Position numbers and translations under genes: made by a program
Shown here: in pieces, positions 18,201 to 27,866 of the stretch
Layout of the letters: each line of letters starts with the position of its first letter
Numbering within the stretch: position 1 is the first letter of the stretch
The notes under the pieces: generated by a model
Told to the model about the DNA's origin: nothing
The model's database searches: none
What the model saw: only the letters and a program-made list of their open reading frames with translations
DNA from: Sphingobium sp. Z007
Lineage (GTDB): Bacteria; Pseudomonadota; Alphaproteobacteria; Sphingomonadales; Sphingomonadaceae
Assembly: GCF_900013425.1 (NCBI RefSeq)
Contig: NZ_FBXK01000005.1
Location: forward strand, 1,922,001-1,986,000
Length of the DNA stretch: 64,000 nt
Direction: 5' to 3'

Positions 18201-19714
18201 CGAAGGTCCTCAGCTGGTCGTAACGGGCACAGTCGGCGATCGGGGGATGGCGCAAGGCGCTATCCTCGGAGGTGATGATCGTCAGCGGACGCGGAGGCTC
18301 CCGGCGTCGTGCCAGGATGTTGAGGATCAGGTCGTCGCTCGCCGTGCCCGTCGCCAGTGCCTCACGCACAGCGGTTTCGACAGGCTCCAGGCCATCGGTC
18401 AGTACGGCCGACAGTACACGGACGAACCGGCGATCGGCATCGTCGCCATTACCCAGCTTGCGGCGCAGGCGGGCCAGCGCCGGTGGCAGATCCCAGTCCT
18501 GGAAGGGGGCACCGTTCCGCAACGCGCCAGGCTTGCGGGCCAGCACTGGCAGATAATGCCAGGGGTCATAGATCGTGCGGTTGCGCCCAAAGTAGCGAGG
18601 ATGTTCAGCGACAACCTCTTCGCCGCAGCGAACGACGATGCGGTCGGCATAGGCGCGGACCTGCACCGTGCGTCGTGCCACCGTCGAGAGTACCGAGTAG
18701 CGGTTGCGGTCGAAGCTGATCAGGCAGGTGCCGGTCACGGCATGCTCACTCTCATTGAAGCCCCGGATAGATTTTGGCTCACGGTCCCAGCATCGGCTGC
18801 AGCGCAGATCGTTCGATCTCCAGCATCTGCGCCACGGTCAGATCTCCCTGTTCAGGATGGGGCTGCCGTTCCGCCCAGCGCCGACACTCGGCCTCCAGCC
18901 AGCCATTGAGCTCTTCGAGACTGGCGAACCGCAACCGGGGCTGGAAGAAGCGACCCCGGATCGTCTGCACCTGGTTCTCGACCTGACCCTTCTCCCATCC
19001 CGCCGCAGGCGAGCAGGCCGTGGGCTCGACCATATAATGGTCGGTCATGATCAGGAACCGCCGGTTGAAGACGCGTTCCTTGCCGGTGAACACGCTCGTC
19101 ACAGCCGTCTTCATATTATCGTAGATGCCGCGCCCTGGCACGCCGCCGAAGAAGGCAAAGCCGCGCGCATGCGCGTCGAACAGCATCTCCTGGCTCTCGC
19201 GAGGATAGGCCCGGACATAGACCCCACGTGACGCGCACAGGCGCATATGCGCGACCTTCACCCGCATCGGCGCTCCTGCGATCTCGACATCCTCATGGCT
19301 CCAGTCGAACTGGTAGGCCTCGCCTGGCCTGAACATCAGCGGGATGAAGGCGGTGACGCCATCGCCAGCATCCTTGCGCCGCTCGATCTTCCAGCGCGTC
19401 GCATAGCGCCGCACCGCATCGTAAGAACCCTCAAAGCCTTCTCGCACCAGCAGGTCATGGATCCGCGTCATCCGCAGCCGGTCACGCCTGCCGCGCAGCT
19501 CGTTCTCTTCCAGCAGCGTGTTCAGGCGCTCCTGGAACGGACCGATCCTGGGCAGCGGCTGAACCTTGCGCTGATAATCAAAGGCGCCCTCCGGCGCTCG
19601 GACCGCTTTGCGGATGACCTTCCGCGACACATGCAGATCCCGTGCGATCGCCTTGATCGCCTTGCCTCCGGCATACTCGCGCCGGATCCGTAAAACTGTC
19701 TCCAAAACCAACAT
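18187..19714 (-). pseudogene. istA: IstA-like IS21 transposase, split by a frameshift
   Basis: The N-terminal part (18779-19714, 311 aa) has the helix-turn-helix AIKAIARDLHVSRKVIRK and the DDE core with QFDWSHEDVEI and GIYDNMKTAVT. The C-terminal part (from about 18780 down to 18187) continues in another frame with TGTCLISFDRNRYSV and the usual IstA tail. Together they make about 500 aa, the normal IstA length. The join is at GGACCGTGAGCC near 18780, where one missing base turns a probable G-P-R-E-P into G-P-stop. A programmed shift is less likely because no slippery run is present. Confidence 0.85.
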
Positions 19715-19826
19715 CCCGATCTCGCCGCCTGAAAATCCAGCCGGCTGCTTAAACCATCGAAATGAGGGGTCCCTTTTAGACGCCGATCACCCCGCTAACG
19801 GGGTCCTTTTTGCACGCCGATCCACA

Positions 19827-20184
19827 CGGTATCGGTCACGGGCACCTCCTCGATCGGCATGTGGAGGTGCACGCTGGTCCGCTCGGCGGCCCGCGCATCG
19901 TCACGGACAAGGTTGCGGGCGGCCTGGCGGAGATAGGCGCCCGGCGACGCGATCGCGGCGGATTGATCGTCGGTCTTCCCCGCCATGCGCGCAAAGACCT
20001 GCTGGACGATGTCCTCGGCCCGATCCTCCGCTGTCCGGCGCGCCAGAAATCGCAGCAAGGCCGGACGCTCGGCCCGATACAGCGCGCCGAGCAAATCTCT
20101 CGGCGTCGCAACCCGATCATGATCAGGCGGCAGCGGGTCGCGTTCGTCCAGGGGCAAGCGCGCGGCGCCTATTGCGGTCGACAT
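19827..20184 (-). pseudogene. ECF-type RNA polymerase sigma factor, 3' end removed by IS21
   Basis: The preserved N-terminal 119 residues match sigma-70 region 2 of the FecI-like ECF group: LLGALYRAERPALLRFLARR, AEDIVQQVFARM and SPGAYLRQAARNLVRDD. The reading frame enters the IS21 end at 19826 and closes in it after ten foreign residues. Region 4, which reads the -35 element, is absent, so the product cannot be a working sigma factor. No FecR-like anti-sigma or TonB receptor gene lies nearby. The rest of the gene was presumably lost in the same event that left the IS21 element without target repeats. Confidence 0.85.
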
Positions 20185-20428
20185 CTCGGCCCATGACCTG
20201 CGCTACTATGCGCTGCATTCTTCATCGGCATGGCCTCCGTGCAAAGAGCGAGGCGATGCCGACAAGAGCCGGGTGTAGAAAACATGCTTGAGACATGCGC
20301 CGACGCCTTTGGCCGCAAGCGGCTTGGACATGCGCGTCGGCCACCCGGCCGCGTGTATGGCGGGTCCATTTCTTCCCAAGCGAGGTTCTCAAGCCTCGGC
20401 GTCGCCTTCGCGACGCGGAACAAGACTA
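20185..20428. other. Non-coding remnant between sigma fragment and IS5 element
   Basis: No convincing gene is seen. It should contain the promoter of the truncated sigma gene. Short open frames on both strands show no domain-like sequence. Confidence 0.5.
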
Positions 20429-21192
20429 GGCCGTAGACTCATAAGCTCGCAACCACAGACGCATTGATGCGAGCTGGACCATGGCGAGGAAGTTTTCGGC
20501 GAGCTTGTCGTATCGGGTGGCGACACGGCGGAAGTGCTTTAGCTTGGAGAAGAAGCGCTCGATCAGGTTGCGCTCCCGATAGAGCCGTTTGCTGAAGCAC
20601 GGCCTCCATTTTCTATTGGATTTGGCCGGAATGTTTGGCGTGGCACCCTGTTCCTCGATCAGCGTGCGGATGCGGTCGGCATCGTAGGCCTTGTCGGCAA
20701 GCACGATCATGTGTGGCCCGAGATGGTCGAGCAGTTCGTCTGCAACTTGCCCGTCATGAGTCTGCCCAGCAGTCAGGCCGAGCCGGATTGGGAGCCCTTG
20801 CGCATCGACGACGGCATGGATTTTGGTCGTGAGGCCGCCGCGGGATCGACCGAGACAATGATCTCGATCCCCCTTTTTGCCGTAGCAGCCTGTTGGTGCG
20901 CCCGGATGGAAGTGCTGTCGATCATTTGGATTTCACCGTCATACGCGGCGGTGATGGCGTCCATCATCCGGTCCCAGACGCCCACCTTTCGCCAGCGGAC
21001 AAAGCGGTTGTAGCAGGTGGTGCGAGGCCCATAGCGCTCGGGCAGGTCGCGCCATGGCGCACCAGATCGCAGCACCCAGAATATGCCGTTCAGCACGCGC
21101 CGGTCATCGACGCGCGGGACGCCCCTTGGCTTGTTGGGCAACAGCGGCTCAATCACGCGCCATTCGAAGTCGGTCAGATCATATCGGCTCAT
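20426..21192 (-). CDS. IS5/IS427-family transposase, two ORFs joined by -1 frameshift
   Basis: The first frame (21192 down to the slip site near 20870) gives MSRYDLTDFEWRVIEPLLP, the DUF4096 N-terminal domain, and the DDE Asp in IQMIDSTSIRAH. At the run AAAAAGGGGG a -1 shift gives KKGDRDHCLGRSRGGL...TTKIHAVVD, continuing to VLADKAYDADRIR and the final YRERNLIERFFSKLKHFRR (DDE Glu). The slippery run is a known programmed frameshift arrangement in this IS group, so this is probably intact. The stop codon TAG is completed by the flanking TA target bases rather than by the element itself. Confidence 0.9.
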
Positions 21193-21487
21193 ACCAACGC
21201 TGAATCACTGTTCGGCGAAAATGGGAAGGCCTGTTTATTGCCGCCCGACGCTCTGCTCGATGATGTTGCCAATGATAACGAAGGCGATGACGCATCCAAG
21301 CAGCCACCATCCTGAGCGCCGCTTCCAACGGTTCAGCAAGATGATTGCTATCGGTAAGCCGATCATGATCGCTACCGCGACCATCAAATCGAAGCTGCTT
21401 ATCGGCATGAGTCCACCATCACCCGAACCCTACGCCAAACAAATCCGTTCAGCCAAGAGCCATGCACGCTTTTATGAGTTCACGGCC
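20429..21487 (-). mobile_element. IS5-family (IS427-like) insertion sequence with passenger ORF
   Basis: The 1,059-bp element is bounded by inverted repeats reading inward GGCCGTAGACTCATAA at the left (20429) and GGCCGTGAACTCATAA at the right (21487), flanked by TA on both sides (20427-20428 and 21488-21489), which fits the TA target duplication of the IS427 group. It holds a two-frame transposase and, upstream of it, a 57-aa membrane-protein ORF. It is longer than typical IS427 elements, in which the transposase fills nearly the whole length. Confidence 0.88.
21235..21408 (-). CDS. Small two-helix membrane protein carried by the IS5-type element
   Basis: A 57-aa ORF too short for routine gene calling begins MPISSFDLMVAVAIMIGLPI and contains two hydrophobic helices (about 7-24 and 35-50) separated by a basic turn, NRWKRRSG, and ends EQSVGRQ. 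It is on the transposase strand, between the right IR and the transposase, inside the mobile element. The strong hydrophobic pattern and sensible ending argue for a real gene. Function unknown; it resembles small toxins or membrane anchors only in general form. Confidence 0.55.
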   Translation of the reverse strand: MPISSFDLMVAVAIMIGLPIAIILLNRWKRRSGWWLLGCVIAFVIIGNIIEQSVGRQ

Positions 21488-21489
21488 TA

Positions 21490-22170
21490 ACATCCTGATT
21501 CGGAGAAGCAATACCGATGGGACGATTTACAAAGCGCGCGTATATGGAGACGGGGAGATCGACCACGATCCCGCCTGTAATAATGTCCCTGCCTCCCAGC
21601 CAGCGCTCGACTGCACCATGTCGAAGAACGTGATCATCATGCGCGAGCGTTTCGCGCCTCGATTTCTGCGGGCTTTCGTTCGGGCGCAAGAGAACATTTG
21701 AGGTAAATCGCGCGAACGGATCGGGATGCTGACAAAATCAGTCGGGGTTGCAGAGTTTCAGGCAATCATTCCGCGATACTCACTTTTTCAATCCGGATTC
21801 GAGAAAAATTTGCCGCCATTCACTCAAACTGACTTTTTCAATCGCAGATTAAGCTCTTCAATCCTAAATTTGGATAATCCCGACTCAACTTCCCGGTCGC
21901 CCGCTCAACGTCCCGCTTATGGGCTACCTGCAAATCATCGAGGCTTTTCAACTCGAATCTCCGCTAGGGAGAATGACCGCGCTGATGCCGATCGGCTAGA
22001 AAACAACATCTGTGCGAGACGGCACTTAACGAGTTCTCCTTCCCGGCAACGCGAAATATCGTACCTAAACAGCGAATCGAGTATCTCACCGTCTCATTTG
22101 TTACTCATCGTAAAGCATTCAGGTTTTCTTGAATCCGGCAGGAGGGCCGATTTACGGGAAACTTGGTGCG
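21490..22170. other. AT-richer non-coding region downstream of zorD
   Basis: No supported gene in about 680 nt. A 174-codon frame on the + strand has no protein-like character. Base composition is lower in GC than neighbours. The sequence TTTTCAATC or TCTTCAATC recurs at about 21787, 21835 and 21857. It separates the defence operon end from the IS5-type element. Confidence 0.5.
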
Positions 22171-25100
22171 TTACTCTAAAGTCAGCACGACGGTGCAGGC
22201 AAACCGATTGCCCATCACCCCATCAATGCCACGCCCAAGATCCCAGGTAAGCTGCTTGCCCGACCATGTCGTCGCCTGCACTTCCCGATCATGGAGCGAC
22301 CGGTTGCCCCGCTTCGAAACGGGTATGAATTGCAGGGCGACATCCTGACCGAAGGCGGTGCGCCAGCGGTCGTGCATGTCGGCATATTGCATGTCGCTGC
22401 TTTCGGGGTGGGAAACATCGACGCTGTCGGCATCGAACGTGACGATGTGGACCCGTTCCACCCTTTGCCCCTGCTTGAGCAGCATCCGCGCGAAATCGAC
22501 CATGTTGCGCCGGGCACGCTCCCCGGCTGCGCCATAGGGATCGACGATCCGCAGTTCGCGCACGGGATCATCCGCTATCGGCGCGGTGAATATCTGGTAA
22601 TCCCGCGCGCCCCCGGCATGATAAACGACGCGCCGTGGCCATGAAGGCGTCGGCGCGCGCGGCGCTTCCATCGGCACTGGGGTGGCGGCGCGCGGGCGCA
22701 GGGAGAGGCGGGACGGAGGTGCTGGCGACACGGCTTCCGGCAAGGTTGGCGCATCAGGCGCGCCGGTGACGATGACGTCCTGTACTGGGTCGTCGGTCCT
22801 TTCTTCGCTGCCCCCCAGTACGCTGTCAAACAGCGCGCCAGCATCGCCATCGTCCTCTGCTGGTGTCAGCAGACCGCGGCTAAGCGTTCGCTTGCGCTCC
22901 ATCAGCGCGTGCAATTTCAGGTCGAAGCTGGAAGGCGCTATGATCGGATCGGGATGGACCGACTGGGGCAGGTAGACCGTGACGTCGCGTTCCTGCCCGA
23001 TGCGATAGGCGCGGTCGGTTGCCTGATCTTCGACTGCCGGATTCCACCAGCGCGACAGATGAATGACATGATTGGCCGCCGTGAGCGTCAGGCCGACACC
23101 GCCTGCCTTGGGCGAAAGGATCATGACGTCGAAGCCTGGCCCTCTATTCTGAAACTGATCGACGGCCGCCTGCCGCGCCTTCCCCGCCACGCCGCCATGG
23201 ATGCGGATGACGCCATGGGGCAAGGCGAAGCGTCGTGCGATCTCCGCCGCCAGCAAGGCCTGCATCGCCAGGCTCTCGCAAAAGACCAACGCCTTCTCCT
23301 GCTTCGCGCTGATCTCCTGCAACAGCAGGAACAGGGTCGCAATACGCGCTGAATCGGTAAAATAGTCGACATTCCCGCCCGCGGCGTCCGGCGCGACCGG
23401 GTGCAGCGATACGCCGCGCAGATGATGCAGCACTTCAAGCATGCGTCCGTGCTCGCCAGATCCCTTGACCGCCATGGCGCGCAGGATGACTTGGTCATAA
23501 GCCTGGGCCTGCCGCAGCGGCATGGGCATAGGCAGCGTGCGGATATGCTTGGCGGGCAGTCCCGCGAGGCAGTCATCCTTCATCCGGCGCAGCAGCACTG
23601 GCGGCCGACTGCGCACTGGCTCAATCAGCAAGGCATGGAGTTTTTTCAGCTTTTCCGGTTCCGCGGGGTAATCCATTTCGAACTGACGGCTCGATCCCAA
23701 TAGGCCGGGATGGACCACATCGAAGATTGACCACAGATCCTGCAGCCGATTTTCAACCGGCGTGCCAGTCAGTGCCAGCTGAAATCTCGCGTTCAACGTC
23801 TTGGCCGCGCGGGTGATCTGACTCGCCGGGTTTTTGAGCTTTTGCGCTTCATCATAGAGGATCGCGGCAAAAGGCTGGCGCGCAAAGCTCAGATGATAGT
23901 CGCGCATGGTTTCATAAGTGGTCAGCACGATTCCGGCGTGGGACCATGCCGCCGGATCGACGGCGCTGGTGCCGCTGTCGATATCGCGTCCCGCGCTGGT
24001 GCGTAGCCGGGCCAGGTCGCTTCCATGGGCATCGGCGATCCGGCCCAGCGCATCGGGTTGCAGATGGCGTGCGATTTCTGCGCGCCAATTTTCCAGCAGA
24101 CCCGTCGGCGCGACGATCAGCACCGGTTTGCCGCCATCGGGTTGCGCCCGCAGCCAGGCCAGGAAGACCAGCGCCTGAAATGTCTTGCCCAGCCCCATGT
24201 CATCGGCCAGCAGCGCGCCGGGCAGGCCCGACCGGTAACAGCCGACGAGCCACTGAAAACCATCACTCTGATGGGGCTTGGGTGCGGATCGCACTGTATC
24301 GGGGAACGCCACTGGCGCTTGCGCAATCGCATGATCCTCGACCAGCGGCGCATATGCCAGATCGTCCAGATTATCGCGCACTTGCAGGAAGAAGCGTTGG
24401 CGCAGCGCGGCAGGCGGCTGCGCGTCCTGCGCACTTGGCCCGGTGGCGGCGGCAAACAGGTCCGCTAGGCCCGTCAACGCTGACAGCGTAGCCTGCGTCG
24501 CCGGGATGTCTTCCCCTTCATAAGTGAAGCTGGCGCGCTGTTCGCGCACCGCCTGTTCCGCCAGGGCGACCGTCGCTTCCAGCCTGTCCGGTATGATCGT
24601 GATGCTACGCGCATCGGGCTCCTCCCCGATGCGCAAACCAAAGGATTCGGGCAACCAACTGTCTGGCCGCGGCTTGATCCAGGGCAGCACGGGCTTGCGC
24701 CAGATGTCGATCCCCGCGACGCGCTCGGAAAATTGCTGGGTTTCGATGAACAGCCGCGCGGCGTCCGCCGGGTCGTCGCCACGCGCGCGCAGTGCCTCTG
24801 CGACATGGCGTTCGGGGGCCGTGGCAAAGGCGCGGCGCTGCTCGGTCGTGCCGGCTTGCGCGGTGCGAACGACCGCCAAAACATCGCTCAATTGCGGGTC
24901 GATATAGAGCAACGACCCATCATCAAGCAGATAGGTGCGCCGGCTGCCATCCCCTGCGCGAAAGCGGCGGGCAAAGCCGATGGCCAGCGCCGGCGGCAGC
25001 AGACTATCGTCCGCTTCGTCCAGCACCGCGCCCTCTTCGGCTGCCGCCAACCGATCGCGCGCGAACAACACCGGATCGAAATCGAAGCCACCCGCCGATG

Positions 25101-25737
25101 TATGCAGCGCCAGCGACAAGCCAGAGGCATAGGCCAGGCGCAATCGGCTAATGACGCCATCAGGCGCAATCTGCGCTGCGCCCTCATCGCCGATGGCTTG
25201 CTTCAACGCGGCCAGCGCTTCCTGGCGGCCCGCCTCGTCCGGGGCGGCATTGACCATGTCGACGGCAGCGAGCGCTGAAAACAGCGGTTCCGGTACCCGC
25301 CACAGCCGCCCGTCCTGGCGCAGATAGCCATTGGCCAACACCGCGCGCACCGGCACGCCGCCCGTGCGCGTCCAGTGCGTGCTGATCCGAAACCCCTGTT
25401 TGTGGATCAGGCCCGTGGTCGCCAAATTTAGCGACAGGCGCGTTGCCAGCGGCAGGCCCACCGCCTGTGCCTCGCTATCGGTCAGCCTTGCGATCAACGC
25501 CGGATGTAGGTTGGCCCCGTCCGCGTCCGGCTCGACGAGGGGACTGCCATCCTGGGCCGCCTCACCATCCCCCAACGCCTGTAAGAGCCGAGCGATGGCC
25601 GATGTTGCGGCATCGGGGCGGTGCAACACCCAGTCCTCAAAGGCGATGACGTCTCTTTTCACCTTGCCAAAGGGTATGCGCGAAGGCGTTTCGCGGATCA
25701 GGGTCAGGTGCGTGCCGGTGGCGTGGAAAGCAAGCAT
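22171..25737 (-). CDS. zorD: ZorD: SNF2-family helicase of Zorya type I, with PLD-like C-terminal module
   Basis: The ATG at 25737, four nt after the zorC stop, gives 1,188 aa beginning [19 protein letters not shown]; a longer frame overlaps zorC and is not needed. An N-terminal region of about 480 residues precedes the SNF2 core: DMGLGKT near 509, [11 protein letters not shown] near 624 (DEAQ box), [10 protein letters not shown], and [20 protein letters not shown] near 895. After a Pro/Ala-rich linker (about 965-1035), the last 150 residues carry LRIVDPYG, an alpha-helix, [15 protein letters not shown] and DLGRGIDG, resembling the PLD-like MIT C-terminal fold. In Zorya, ZorD is the DNA-acting effector recruited by the ZorAB motor. 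Confidence 0.9.
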   Translation of the reverse strand: MLAFHATGTHLTLIRETPSRIPFGKVKRDVIAFEDWVLHRPDAATSAIARLLQALGDGEAAQDGSPLVEPDADGANLHPALIARLTDSEAQAVGLPLATRLSLNLATTGLIHKQGFRISTHWTRTGGVPVRAVLANGYLRQDGRLWRVPEPLFSALAAVDMVNAAPDEAGRQEALAALKQAIGDEGAAQIAPDGVISRLRLAYASGLSLALHTSAGGFDFDPVLFARDRLAAAEEGAVLDEADDSLLPPALAIGFARRFRAGDGSRRTYLLDDGSLLYIDPQLSDVLAVVRTAQAGTTEQRRAFATAPERHVAEALRARGDDPADAARLFIETQQFSERVAGIDIWRKPVLPWIKPRPDSWLPESFGLRIGEEPDARSITIIPDRLEATVALAEQAVREQRASFTYEGEDIPATQATLSALTGLADLFAAATGPSAQDAQPPAALRQRFFLQVRDNLDDLAYAPLVEDHAIAQAPVAFPDTVRSAPKPHQSDGFQWLVGCYRSGLPGALLADDMGLGKTFQALVFLAWLRAQPDGGKPVLIVAPTGLLENWRAEIARHLQPDALGRIADAHGSDLARLRTSAGRDIDSGTSAVDPAAWSHAGIVLTTYETMRDYHLSFARQPFAAILYDEAQKLKNPASQITRAAKTLNARFQLALTGTPVENRLQDLWSIFDVVHPGLLGSSRQFEMDYPAEPEKLKKLHALLIEPVRSRPPVLLRRMKDDCLAGLPAKHIRTLPMPMPLRQAQAYDQVILRAMAVKGSGEHGRMLEVLHHLRGVSLHPVAPDAAGGNVDYFTDSARIATLFLLLQEISAKQEKALVFCESLAMQALLAAEIARRFALPHGVIRIHGGVAGKARQAAVDQFQNRGPGFDVMILSPKAGGVGLTLTAANHVIHLSRWWNPAVEDQATDRAYRIGQERDVTVYLPQSVHPDPIIAPSSFDLKLHALMERKRTLSRGLLTPAEDDGDAGALFDSVLGGSEERTDDPVQDVIVTGAPDAPTLPEAVSPAPPSRLSLRPRAATPVPMEAPRAPTPSWPRRVVYHAGGARDYQIFTAPIADDPVRELRIVDPYGAAGERARRNMVDFARMLLKQGQRVERVHIVTFDADSVDVSHPESSDMQYADMHDRWRTAFGQDVALQFIPVSKRGNRSLHDREVQATTWSGKQLTWDLGRGIDGVMGNRFACTVVLTLE

Positions 25738-25741
25738 GGAA

Positions 25742-26938
25742 CTACCAGTCAAAACCTTCGCCAAATTTAGGGTGCCTTTGTCCAGTCCGTTTATAAATGC
25801 GATTTGCGAAGCGTCGTTGCCAACCCGATTGATGAGGAATGTAGGTGAAATCTGCTCCACCATTCATCGCGCGTAGCTGGAAACCAAAATATTCCGCCGA
25901 ATAGGTTTTGGGGGCGGTCCGGTCCTTGGCTTCCCAAAACCGACAGGCTCCCGAATGACTCCATTCGGCGATGCGTTCGTTTCCGATAGAAAGGATGAGC
26001 GAAGAATGACTAGGATCGGCATATTGGCGATCACCGACAATCACGCCGTGATCCACGCTGCTTCTGTTTCCCTTTGCGGCAATAACGTCCTTGGCTCTTA
26101 TACCAAGTGCGAACCAGGCATCGATGATGACGCCTGTATCAAGATATCCAAGCCAAAAAGCCTCTCTTTCGGCCCACTGGGTAGGGTCATTGGTCGTAAC
26201 CGAGACGACCTTGAAAAACTCACGGACGGTCAGCTCTGTTAGCCACCGCTTCAGTATATCGAGCAGACTTTTTGCGCCACTTAACTCTGGAATTTCGGTG
26301 GCTACCGCTTGCCAGCGCGCGGTATCCATGCGTGGGTCACCGATACGGTCAACCAATAGCTTTACGACTTTTTTGCCATAAGCCTTAGCAGGATTGGTAT
26401 CTGCCCAAGGTGCCAGCAAGGCCCAGGCCAGCATCGCCTCCATGCCCCCTATCGCCAGCCGATCGAACAGTGCAATCAGCCGGGTGCCCAGCAATTGCGC
26501 CTGTTCCCCTTGCGCGCGACCGGCTTGTTCGCATGCGGCCTCCAGCGCGTCCGCCATGAACGCGCCTTGTGCCAGGTCACCGTCCAACCCGGTTTCGCGC
26601 AGCACCAAAGCGGGATCATCGCTGGCCAGCAGGGCGGCGGCGACCCGGTCCGGTCCTGCGCCTTCGTCCCACAAATGCCATTTTCGTCCACGGGCGCGCC
26701 AGGCCCAATCATAACGTTCGGCGGTCATCGCCGATGCCGCCCGCAGAGCCTCGAAAGAGGGATGGTCGCGGGGGAAATGGCGAAGATAGGCCGTCAGGAC
26801 GGATCGATCGAGGCTTTTGGCATTGGCCGCGACGGCGGCATCTAATGTTGCGCGCGCGATGCCGTCGCATCGTTCGTCGGGCCACATGTCGCTGACCAGA
26901 CGGCGCAGGTCCCGGCGGGACAGGGTGCGGGGGTCCAT
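25742..26938 (-). CDS. zorC: ZorC: EH-signature protein of Zorya type I
   Basis: The ATG at 26938 gives 398 aa beginning MDPRTLSRRDLRRLVSDMW; a TTG three codons earlier, overlapping the preceding stop, is an alternative. The C-terminal half matches the EH_signature family of ZorC: VREFFKVV, WAEREAFWLGYLD, and an ending with IAEWSHSGACRFWE, YFGFQLR, FTYIPHQSGWQRRF. ZorC is thought to bind DNA and to act with the ZorAB motor in type I systems. It sits between a 61-aa ORF and zorD with 4-nt spacing, consistent with one mRNA. The N-terminal 200 residues are helical and not otherwise recognised. Confidence 0.88.
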   Translation of the reverse strand: MDPRTLSRRDLRRLVSDMWPDERCDGIARATLDAAVAANAKSLDRSVLTAYLRHFPRDHPSFEALRAASAMTAERYDWAWRARGRKWHLWDEGAGPDRVAAALLASDDPALVLRETGLDGDLAQGAFMADALEAACEQAGRAQGEQAQLLGTRLIALFDRLAIGGMEAMLAWALLAPWADTNPAKAYGKKVVKLLVDRIGDPRMDTARWQAVATEIPELSGAKSLLDILKRWLTELTVREFFKVVSVTTNDPTQWAEREAFWLGYLDTGVIIDAWFALGIRAKDVIAAKGNRSSVDHGVIVGDRQYADPSHSSLILSIGNERIAEWSHSGACRFWEAKDRTAPKTYSAEYFGFQLRAMNGGADFTYIPHQSGWQRRFANRIYKRTGQRHPKFGEGFDW

Positions 26939-26943
26939 GTGCC

Positions 26944-27129
26944 TCAATCCTCGACGATGCCGATGCGGCGCAGGAAGTCATCCCAGCTTTCGGGTGGACC
27001 CGCCGGGCGGCTTTCGCGTTCGGCAAGGCTGTCGGCCGCGCGTTCGCATGCCAGCTTGCGCTCGGCAGGGGGCAGCGGCAACCGCCCCATGCGCGCCAAG
27101 CGATCGGCCGTTTCGAGCAATCCGGTCAT
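26944..27129 (-). CDS. Small 61-aa protein translationally coupled between zorB and zorC
   Basis: The ATG overlaps the zorB stop as ATGA (27126-27129), and its TGA stop lies 5 nt before the zorC ATG, so it is placed for coupled translation. The protein is charged and probably helical, with LLETADRLARMGRLPLPPAE, KLACERAADSLAERES and a final WDDFLRRIG. No family is recognised and no such gene is part of the four-gene Zorya I definition I know. It could be an adaptor between ZorB and ZorC/ZorD or a detached N-terminal piece of ZorC. Existence supported by frame and spacing only. Confidence 0.65.
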   Translation of the reverse strand: MTGLLETADRLARMGRLPLPPAERKLACERAADSLAERESRPAGPPESWDDFLRRIGIVED

Positions 27130-27863
27130 GGCTTTTCCGTCAGGATCGAAACCATGTCTTCAGGAGGCGGGGCCGCCATCAGGAAACGCAGGTCGATGCG
27201 CCGGTTGCGGCTTTTGGCGGCTTCGTCCAGGCCGGTGTCCACAGGTCGGTTCGCACCATAGCCGCTGACCGACAAAATGGGCCGATCCTCGCGATTATGC
27301 AGCGCATCGAGCGCCGCTACGGCCTGTTCCATGGCGCGGAACGTGTTGGTCGCACGCAGGGCCGACAGGTCCATATTGTCCGAAATCGCGCCCCACCCTG
27401 CAAAGGCATCTGTGTCGGTATGGCCCTCGATGAAAATGGCGTCGATGCTGTGCGGCGTGGCCGGGCAATTCTGCTGGCGGCGTGGGAAGGAATAGCAGGG
27501 CAGAACCTGCCCCATCGCTTCGGCAATGACACCCACCGCTGCCTGTCCGTCGGCCGACAGGCGATAGTCGCCCTTGGCGAACAGGATCGCGGCCGGCATC
27601 CGCAATACGCCGGTGCGGGTGTCAATCTGTACCTTCACGCTCGAATCGCGCCGTTCGATTTCGGTCTTGAGATCGCGCAATATCTTGGTCCTCGCCTCGC
27701 CCGCATCGGACAGGGCCTTGCTCTTCTGCTGAAATTGCAGCGCGAAATAGAGCAACAGGATGATGAAGATGAACAACAGCCCGACCATCATGTCGGCCAT
27801 GGAGATGAAATAGCTTTCTTCTTCCTCTTCCCCGCGCGACCGGCGAACGCCCCGACTGGCCAT
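27126..27863 (-). CDS. zorB: ZorB: MotB/OmpA-type stator protein of Zorya
   Basis: The 245-aa protein has a short charged N-terminus, one membrane helix (about 23-46, SMADMMVGLLFIFIILLLYF) with Asp 24 at the position of the proton-carrying Asp of MotB/ExbD, a coiled segment, and a C-terminal OmpA peptidoglycan-binding domain: FIEGHTDTDAF, NMDLSALRATNTF, VSGYGANRPV and SRNRRIDLRF. With ZorA it forms a proton-driven motor anchored to the cell wall. It starts 3 nt after the zorA stop and overlaps the next ORF by 4 nt. Confidence 0.95.
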   Translation of the reverse strand: MASRGVRRSRGEEEEESYFISMADMMVGLLFIFIILLLYFALQFQQKSKALSDAGEARTKILRDLKTEIERRDSSVKVQIDTRTGVLRMPAAILFAKGDYRLSADGQAAVGVIAEAMGQVLPCYSFPRRQQNCPATPHSIDAIFIEGHTDTDAFAGWGAISDNMDLSALRATNTFRAMEQAVAALDALHNREDRPILSVSGYGANRPVDTGLDEAAKSRNRRIDLRFLMAAPPPEDMVSILTEKP

Positions 27864-27866
27864 GGC

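Larger units (their letters stand above)
17294..19826 (-). mobile_element. IS21-family insertion sequence
   Basis: The 2,533-bp element has TGT...ACA ends. Each end carries two copies of a 22-bp repeat of the form ATCGGCG..CAAAAGGGACC: 17299-17320 and 17323-17344 on the left, 19766-19787 and 19800-19821 (inverted) on the right. Such multiple terminal repeats are typical of IS21. It carries istA and istB on the minus strand. The flanks (GGAAAC on the left, CGGTAT on the right) do not match, so there is no target duplication. This fits a deletion or recombination next to the element after insertion. Confidence 0.93.

Noticed and set aside
18738..18785. Programmed frameshift in istA
   Set aside because: No A- or T-rich slippery run is present, and a single missing base explains the break more simply.
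21726..22250. A 174-codon frame in the gap after zorD
   Set aside because: No domain or ribosome site, low-complexity Ser/Arg composition, and it runs into the 3' end of zorD.
25738..25863. Longer zorD start overlapping zorC
   Set aside because: The ATG at 25737 sits 4 nt after the zorC stop, and the upstream residues are antisense-free zorC sequence in another frame, so the overlap is not needed.
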